Shown here: in pieces, positions 42,401 through 51,400 of the stretch
Layout: each line of letters begins with the position of its first letter
Position numbering within the stretch: the first letter of the stretch is position 1
Assembly (NCBI RefSeq): GCF_001613245.1
Contig: NZ_BDBZ01000018.1
Coordinates: 62,001 to 126,000 of the forward strand
Length of the DNA: 64,000 nt
DNA from: Nocardia speluncae NBRC 108251
Lineage (GTDB): Bacteria > Actinomycetota > Actinomycetes > Mycobacteriales > Mycobacteriaceae
Reading direction: 5' to 3'
The notes under the pieces: model-generated
The model's input: only the letters and a program-made list of their open reading frames with translations
The model's database searches: none
What the model was told of the DNA's origin: nothing
Position numbers and translations under genes: made by a program

Positions 42401-45400
42401 CGCGTTCGCCGTACGAACCGCCGCCCACCCGGGCAACCACGCGGACTTCGCCGGTACTGGTGGCCAGCGCGCTGCGGACCTGTGTTTCGACCGCGGCCGC
42501 CGCTGTTGCGGCTCCATCGGCACTGCGCCATTCATACCGGGTTGTCAGCCACTGGCTGAACTGTTCGCGCGCCAGCGCTGCCGTGGCGATCTGCTCGGCC
42601 TCGGTCTGCGGCATCCCGCCGACCCCGCGCGGCCCCAGAGAGATATCGAAATCGTGGCCCGGTTGACCACCGCGCCGCCGGCCCGGATCCGCCGCCGTGA
42701 CACCTTCGCCGGGACCCGGTTCGAAGAGACGATCCACCCAGGTGAAGTCGTCGGGCCCGACGCGCAAGGTCCAGAACGGGCTGTGCACGATCTCGGTATC
42801 GGCCAGCGCGTATCCGACGAGGCCGATGAGCTTCTCCGGATCGAATTGCAGCAGGGTCACCGCGAAACCGGGCGCGGCGCGCTGCTCGGCGCGCACGAGA
42901 TCGTCCCAGAGCCGACGGGAATAATCCAGCAGCTGGCGTTCTGCGGTATCCAGTTCGGCGGAGGGACGCGCGGAAAGATCTGCCACGACCCGGCGCAATA
43001 TCAGCTCGCTCGCCGCATTGGAGTGTTCGCGGGACACGACGGGCACTCTGCCGTTGCGCTGTACCGCTTCCGGCGCATCGTGGACGACCGCCCGGCGCTG
43101 CTCCGGTGACAGCCGCTGCCACCAGTTGTCGATCGCACGCCGTTTCGCCATCTCGCGATCGGGCGCGGGCGCCGGCCCGAAAATCGACTCGGCGTTCGCC
43201 CGCGCTCCCGCGGCGTGATACGCCGTTTGCGCCGATCGACGTTCGGCTTCGGCCGGTCCGGTGAACGGTTCCGGCACGGCCGGTCTGAGGGTCTGGTTGG
43301 TGGCGAAAGCAGCGTCGAGGAAACGGGATACCGCCGTGGCGAATTCGGTGACGCGCCGGTCCCCGGTTGCCGCGACGAGCCCGCGTAGCTCGTAGAGGAG
43401 ATCTTCGGTCGGTTCGACACCACGGGCGACGTCGTGCTTCGGTGGCTGCACTGTTTCGGCCGGAGTTGCACTCGCCTCACGTGCCGCCGGAGCCACGGCA
43501 GACGTCCGGTTCCCCTTCGCGGAGATACTCTGCCCGTCCGAGTGGGTTTGTAGCCCGCCCAGCAGCTCGGTCAGATCACTGTCCATCCGCATTATCCGGC
43601 CGTTCAGTTCCGCTATCCGCAGGATCGGGGCGAGGTTCTCCTGCGCCTCGTGGACTTCCCAGGCGAGCGTGATCCGTTCCCGGAGCCAATCCCGCAGTAC
43701 TGGTGTGCCGAGCTCGTCGGCAATCCGGCGCTGCGCTGGTCCGTCGAGTTTTTGTACAACCTGCTGGATCGGGTTGACGGCGTTCAACACTGTCGCCGCC
43801 GTGATCTTTTCGGGGGTCAGCCCCAGTTGTCCGGCAACCTCGAGAGCCTCGGGCAAGAACGTCGAAGCGGTGGGATCGGCCGGTGCTGTGTTATGCGCGG
43901 TTCCGGCGTCGAGCGCGGCTTCTTGCTCTTGTGGTGCGGCTTCGCTGCCGCGGTCCGGCCTCGCTTCGGGCGCGGAATCGGTAGCTTCGCCCGCTGGTTC
44001 GTTGTCGTCGAGGTCGATGGCGACCGGGTCGGTGGAGGTCGGGGCGATGGGGTCCTTCGTGTCTGCTGTGCGTGCGGCATTTGCCTTGTAGTCGCGGTAT
44101 CCGCTGTGGACTTCCTCGGCTTCTGCCAGCAGTTTCGATTTTTCGCTGTATTCCTCGACCAGGGGTAGCGCGCGCGCCTGGCCGGCGTTCAGCTTGCCCT
44201 GCCGGCTCAGGCTCAGCAGTGCGCCCAGCAGCGTCGACACGGCTGCCGGAGTCGACAGCTCGGCACGTCCCTTGCTGAGTTCGAACAGCCGTTGCCGCAG
44301 CGAATCACACTGTTCTCGCAACCGCCGTAGCTTTGCCGGATCGGTGATCAACTCTTGAATGCTGGGTAGTGGCCTTGCTTCGTCCTCGTCGCCGAGGTCA
44401 ACGGCGACGGTGTCGGGGTCGCCGACGCGATTCGGCCGGTCGGTGCGAGGGAAGTCGGCGCGGTTCGGGTCCGGCGTGCCTTCGAGCGGCGCCTCACCCG
44501 AGTCGTTGCCGTCGAAATCCATGGCGACGGGGGCGAGCATCGGTGTGGTAGACCGTGGACCCGCCGCCGAGTCTGTGTGCGGGTTGGTCGGCGCGGGGGT
44601 CTGCGAGGAAGGCTTCTGCCGTGACGCGAGGCCGGCGCGTTGGCGCTCCTCCAGCCGGACCAGTTCGTCGAGTACGAAACCGGGTTCGCTGCCCCGGTCG
44701 GGGTTGAGATACGCCACTTGTTGCTTCACATAAGCGGCGCGCTCGGTCGGCGTTTTCGAGCGCCATGCCGCGGCGACGGAAGCAGCCGGGCCCTGCGAAC
44801 CGACGCTTTCTCCGGCCTCGGAGGCCGCCGGGGCCGGCCCACGATAGTTCGCCCGTGCCAGGACATTGCGCTGCTCGGCCTCCTTCAGTACCTGGGCGTA
44901 GGAGATACCCCGAAGCAGAGCTTGCAAGGCGTAGACGGGGTGCGTGGGATCGGCCGGCGCGGTCCTGCCGAAGGCGTTGTTGGCCTCGGCGAGCGCCTCT
45001 GCCGGGTTGAACACTTTGAGCGCACCCAGTCGGAGTTTCGCGGCATCCAGCCCAAGCCGCTCGGCGTCCGGGTCTCGGTAGGTGGGTGCCCTGCCGTCCT
45101 GCTGACCGTCTCGTATCCGCCGGCGTGTGTTCTCATCGAGATCGGCCAGCCACGTCTTGTATACGGTCTCCAGATCGACCCAGCCCGAGCTTTCGTCGCC
45201 TTCTGTGACGGGGCCGGAACGGCGCTGGTCACCGGGGGTTTCGCGGGAAACGCCGGTCTCGCGCAGCCATTCGTCGAAATCCGCGCGGTTCTCGAATCGG
45301 CTCAACCAGGATTCGAAGGCCTCGTACAGGCGATCCTGTTGCGCATCCTTCGGTTTCTTTCGACCGCTGCTGTACGCGTCGAGCTGCCCCAGCCAGGTGT

Positions 45401-48400
45401 CGAATTGCGTTTCGGGCGGTAGTGATCCGAACTTTTTCAAATCGGTGAAATGCGAGAAGAGATAGCCGAAGGCGCGTGCCTCTTTCGAATCCTGGCTGCT
45501 CTCTTCCCGGACGGGCCCGATCCGGGCATGGTCCATCGGGTGTCTGTCGTAGCGGCCCTTCCGGGCGTTCATATCTTGGAGATGGCCCATCTCATGGCTG
45601 ACGGCGTCGTACGCCGGGTCGCCGGTCGGGGCCATCAGGCGGCCCGCCTGGACCGCTTTGCGCATTGTCTCCCGGAATCTATCCGGGTTACCGAAGAGGT
45701 CCTCGTTGAGGACCATGAGGGTCGGGGCGGCCTCCTCGCCGATATCAGGGCTCCAGATACAACCACCGATATTGCCGACCATGGGGGCGATGATCACGAC
45801 GTCGAGCTGTATATCGTCGATACCTTTTCGCGCAGCGTAGCCGTCGGCTATCGCATTCCTGATCGACAGGGCGGTATCGACCGATATTCCCGGCTTGTCC
45901 AGTCCGAGAACCTCGATCCCATAGGTTTCGAACAACCGGCGTGCGATGGCCTGCTTGGTTGTGCGTTCGAGATCGGCTGTCGTGGGCGCGTCCGGTGGGG
46001 TTGTGCGGTCTCCGGCCCGGGACGGCCGTCGCTGGTCTGCTCGACCGGTTGCCCGTCCCGTCATCTCTCGCGTAACCCAATCGAACAACGCGACCTGCGC
46101 GCCGGTGAGGCCGTCATGGGACTGAGCGTTCAGCGCGTCGGTGACGAGTCGGCGTGCCGCGGGATTCAACAGGTTGTAGCCGTCGAGCCAGGTATCCCTC
46201 GCTTCACCGATCAACCAGCTGCCGATATCCACGCCCGGCGGGATCTGCCACCCACCGGTCTCGGCAGCGTCGAGCGTGGCACGGGCGACTGCATGCGCCA
46301 GGGCTTGGATGTGCGCCGGTGGCGTCCCGCGCTCTGTATCCCAGCCGAGTACGGCAGCGACGGCTCGGGCAGTGGCGGGGCCGAAATGCCGGTCCAGAAC
46401 CTGCCCGGCGGGCCGGTCGCCGTGCTGCGCCAGCTGCACTGTCTCGGTGCGGTTGTGGGCGGACAACAGGTCGAACGGAATCGCGGTGTCCCCAGGTAGC
46501 GTGAGTACGGGCTGGGCGGTGCGCACCTGCTCGACCAATTGGGCGACAGCCGCGGCCTGTGCCGAGGGGAGAGCACGTCCTTGCTGCAATGCCGTCCCGC
46601 TCTCGACCACGAGCTGACGCTGCGCCGGATCGAGCCGGCTCAAACCGGCGTCCAGCAGATCCTGCGCGGTCCGGTGCAGGTGGTCGGCGACGTTGGTGCC
46701 GATGGGGATCCCGTGTTCCTCGACCAGCTCGAACGTCGCGTCGCGCACGGCTTGCGCTACCGGCAGCAACGGCGCGGCCGCCTGCCCACCAGGTGCGTCC
46801 AGCGATTGCAGTAGGTGGCGGAGGGTGCTGTCGCCGTGTTCGTCACGCAGGCCGAGTGCCGTGAGCAGGGTAACGGAATCGGTGTGGGACGCGAGGGCGG
46901 CAGCGAGGCCGGTGACAGTCGGCCCGGGGGCGCTGTGGTGGTCGGTGACGGGAGTGTGCGGTGTCGACGGGCCGGTCGTGTGCGGAGTCGCGGCCGTGTG
47001 CTCGGGAGGGGGGTGCTGGGGTTGCCGGGGCGCCGTGACGTGCGCGTCGGCGGGTGGAGCGTTGGCTTGCGCGGCGTTCGCGTACTTCAGGGCGAGCTGA
47101 TCCTTCTCGACAGCGTCCTTCATCGCCGGAACGGCTTTTTTCCACAGGTCCGACTCGGCGTTGCGCAGTACCGCCTCCGCTGAATTCAACTTGTCTAGTG
47201 TGGCTGCGCTGTTGTAGGTCTCGTGCTCGGCCCGGGCGAGCCGGTATGCCTCGGCCGCCTTCGTGTACTGGATGATCTGTTGCGTGACACCGTGATCGGT
47301 GACCCGGCCCCGGAAGTCTTCGGGGGAGATGTAGTGCACTGTCGTACCCGGCGTACCACCGGTTTCCCGATCGTCGCCGGACCCACCGCGGGCGACACGG
47401 CCGTCGACCTGGTCGTTGACCCGGTCCGAGAACGCCGGCCCACCGCTGGTCTTGCCGAGCACACCGCCGAGCGCGATCGATTCCTTTGTCGGGCTGGGGT
47501 CGGCGCCGCGGCCACCCTCTTTGTTGATGATGAAGATATCGCCGGGCTTCCCGAACTCCTCGATCAGTTGCCGCACGAGCGCCTCCGAATGGACGTTGCT
47601 GCCACCGTGCTGGGCATAGAACTCGGCATCGACCAGGTGGAATTGCAGCTCGAAATCATTGCCGTAGCGTTCGCGGCCCAGGTTCTGGAGGTGGTCGACC
47701 AATCCGAGCCGGCCGGTGTGCGGATCGCCGCGGCCTTCGCCGTTGTCCATCAAGGTGATCCACTGGGGCCGGCCGGTCTGGGCACCGTCGACAATTCCGG
47801 CATCTGTGAGGATGTCCCCGGCCATCACTTTCAGTTTTTCTTGTGTGTTCTCGGCAAATATCGGCTTTTCGACAATCCGGTTCGATTCGTAGAAAGTCGG
47901 GAGTTCCGGCACCGGACCGACACCGTACAGATCGTAGGTGATGCCTTCGACGCCCTTCATGGTTCCCGACAGACCGGATGGGTCGAACAGCAGCTTGCTG
48001 CCGATCAATTGCTGGTCCGACATCCGCATCGAATGTTCCTGATTCGCCCGGACCGGAAGACCTTCTTTGAGATCGACGAACTGACCGACGTCCTGCCACC
48101 GCACCTCGGTCGATTTCGTCCTGTCCCACATCGCCTTGTCGTTGGTCTCGTGCGCGAGCACGCCGATCTTCGCGCCGTCACCTTCGTCCGCCCTGGTGAT
48201 GTAGTGAGTGCCCTTCTCCAGGCCCCAGCGGGCGTTGGCGGCATCGGCGTAAAGCTTCAGCTCCGAGGCGGTGACCGGTGCGCCCCCCACCTTCTCGAGT
48301 TTGGCGACCGCCTCCCGGGTCGTCTCCGCGGCCCACATTCCACGGGTGTTCTCGGGCCTGTTGAAATCTGCTGCCGTCAACCCGTGTTCGCGTTCGGCGG

Positions 48401-51400
48401 CGGCCAGACGATCCCAGATTCCTTGCAGCTCGGCCACCACTTCGGGTGTGGCCTCCTCTGCGGCTCCGGGAGAGAGTACGCATTCGGAATTGCCGTCGAA
48501 GATCGTATCGAATTCATCGATGGTGAGCTTGCCCTGTGGGAACGGGTCGAACCGGACTTCCAGGCCGTGCTCGGCGGCGGCGGTATCCAGTCGTTCTTTG
48601 ATCAGATCGATCGATGGTTTCGTATTGAGGAAATCGCGCAGTGCAGTCACCTCGTGAGGTGGCATGCCGGTGGCCGCAAGATCGTTCATCATCGAGTCCG
48701 CGACCTTCAATGCGCGGAACAGGTAGTCCTCCTTGGTGCCGACTACGATCTGCCGGCGGCCCGGCTCCGGAGTCGGCAGCGAACCGTCCTGATCCATCCG
48801 GACCACGTCGATTCGCGTATCCGATTCCGGCCGCACCACGAACGCCAGCAACTCGCCGGCCAGCTCACCGGCGAGCAGATCACTGCTGGTCCATGCGTGC
48901 GCCGTTCCGTGATCCACGGCATCGGTCACCATCTTCATCACCATGACGATGGTCTTGCCCTCGCCGGTTTTCATATCGACCGGACCGTGCTCCAGCAGGA
49001 GGAACGCCGCGGCCTGCGTCTCCCGCACCAGACGATGCCGATCGTCACCCCGGCGAATCCACTCCGTCATGGCCGCGATCCGGTCCTCCTTGGAGCCACT
49101 CACCATCATGTCGACCAATGACTTCGGCGAGGCGGTCGCCAGCGGGCTCGTACCGTCTGCCGCGCTGCCCGGATCACGCAGCGCCCCGATAGCGCGCCCC
49201 GCCTCCAAGGCCGCATGAACTCGCTCCTGAGCGACTACCTCGAATACCGCTTCCCGGTCGGTGAACACGCCCGATTCGAAGTCGTTCATCAGCGAAACGC
49301 CGGCCCTGTCCGAGAGGTCCACCAGATCGCGGGCTCTCGCGTGCGCCGCGGCGTCGTGCCCGGCCACCGCCGCCTCGTACAACTCCCGGTATTCGGCCGC
49401 CTTCGCCTGGGCTTGCCGCAGCTGTTCCTGGGCCGCCCGCGAGGCTTCGACAGCGACGCGATCCTCTGGTGTGCCCTGTCCGGACAGCTCGCGCATCCGG
49501 TCTTCGGGACCGAGACGGGTGGCCCGCTCGTGCGCCTCCGCCACGCGGACGGCCTGTTCCTGAACCTTCAGCTCGGCATGAGCGATCTGCTCACGTTCGG
49601 CCGCCGCTGCGACACGCTGACGGTGGTGTTCCCGCACCAGTTCGTTCTGCTGCCGTTCCCTCGAAATATGCTGTTCGACTTCGGCTCTGGCCTTTGCGTG
49701 TGCGGCCGCGGCGGGGTCTTCACGGCGATCGGCGGGCGGCGTATCCGGCTCGGCCTTCGCGTGTTGCCGGTTCGTACTGTCATCGCCTGACTGTCCCGGC
49801 TTCGGCTCTCCGGTTTGGGCCTGCGACTTCCCGTTGTCTGTGTCAGAGGTCGCCGGTTGCGGATTCCGGGCGTCGGGTTCCTCGAGGGTTGGGCGAGGTG
49901 TGGCACCTCCGTCGTTGTCCGCGGCGGCGGGCTTCTGCTGGGCCGCATTCTCTCCGGACTGTGCACGATCGGGTCGTGCTGATGCGACGGTGGGAGGAAC
50001 CTCCGCGGCAGCCGCCTTCGGAACGGTTACGGCGGGCGGCTGTTTACTACTATCGGCCGGCGGCTTCGCATTGCGGTCGGCCGCAGCGGGGGGTGCTTCT
50101 CCGTTCGGCGGCCGCGATCCCGTCCTGTGCCCGGAACCGGCGCTTTCTCCGGCGCTGGTGGATTGGACAGGTGCGTTGCGTGCGGGGGCAGGTGTTTCGG
50201 GGCCGGTTCCCGGTATCACCGGCCCGGGGCCCTGGTCCGGCGAGCCGGGTGCCGAGCCGTCGCGCGGGCCGGACGGTTGCGGCTCGCGAACGGGGCCCGG
50301 TCCGGACTCGGACGTCGTGCGGGGCTGCTGTGGGGGATTGTTCTCGGCCTGTGCCGCCGGACGGGGTTCCGGTGGTGCACCTTGCACCACCGGACCGTCC
50401 GCCGAAGTGCCTGCACTATCGCCCCGCCCCGCCGGCGCCGGGACGGCTCCTTGCTCGCCGGAGTGCGGTGATGCCCCGACTTGTTCGTCGGCAGCGGGAT
50501 TCGCTCGACCCGGACCGGTGCCGGTATCCGGACGGCCCGCAGAGGGATCCGCGGAGGCATTCGACGGCGCAGTTCGGGGGCCGGCGGGGTCGTTCCCGGC
50601 CTCGCCCGGTCTCGACGATACGGTCCGAGCGTCGGCTACAACACTGCCGGTAGGAGGCGGCTTGTTCGGCCCGGCCGCGGGTTCCGGAGGCACGGCAGCC
50701 GGCCGCGATGCGCCGGAAGACCCAGGATCTGCCGGGGTCGTCCCGGTATTCACTGGCGACTCCGGTGGCAGCGCATTCTTGAAAGCGCCCGGCGTATTCT
50801 CGGCGCCGCCCGAGAACTTTTCCGCTTTCGGCGCCACGTTCGGCGCCAGAGCAGCCGGATCAACGGTGGCGGTGGCACCGGAGGGGAACTCGAACGTGAT
50901 GGGGCCGACGGACTGGAAGTCGCCGCTGTTGTTCACCAGGTCGGCCTTGACCTTGTTCCCGTGCTGGAGCGCCGAAACGAATTCGTCGGCCTGCGGGGAA
51001 GTGGGGTTGTCCGGACCCGCATCTCTGGTCGCGGGGCGGGGCGCGAACGGTGTATCGACGGGTGCAGTAGGCGAAGCGCCGGATGTGGCGGTGGGCTGTG
51101 GCGAATCTCCGGCCGGTGCGGAAACCGGCGATGCCGATCCGATATCGCGGGCAGCGTAGCCGCCCGCGAGGACGGCGCCGCCGAGGAGACCGGGCAACAA
51201 GCCCTCGGCGAAGGCCGCCGTCGTGAACGCTTCACCGGTCAGTCCGAGGGAAACTGCTGTACCTCCGACCGCGCCGCCGATTCCACCGAGACCTCCGATT
51301 CCGGCGGTGCCGACCAGCTGCACGGTGATCCGTTTGGCCTTGCCTTCGACGTTGGCCGCATACGCTCCGACCTTGGGCCCGAGCCAGCGGGCGGCGACGA

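Noticed and set aside
47223..49121. 632-codon plus-strand frame opposite the SecA-like domain
   Set aside because: Shadow of the minus-strand SecA motifs; no recognisable domain or ribosome-binding site of its own.
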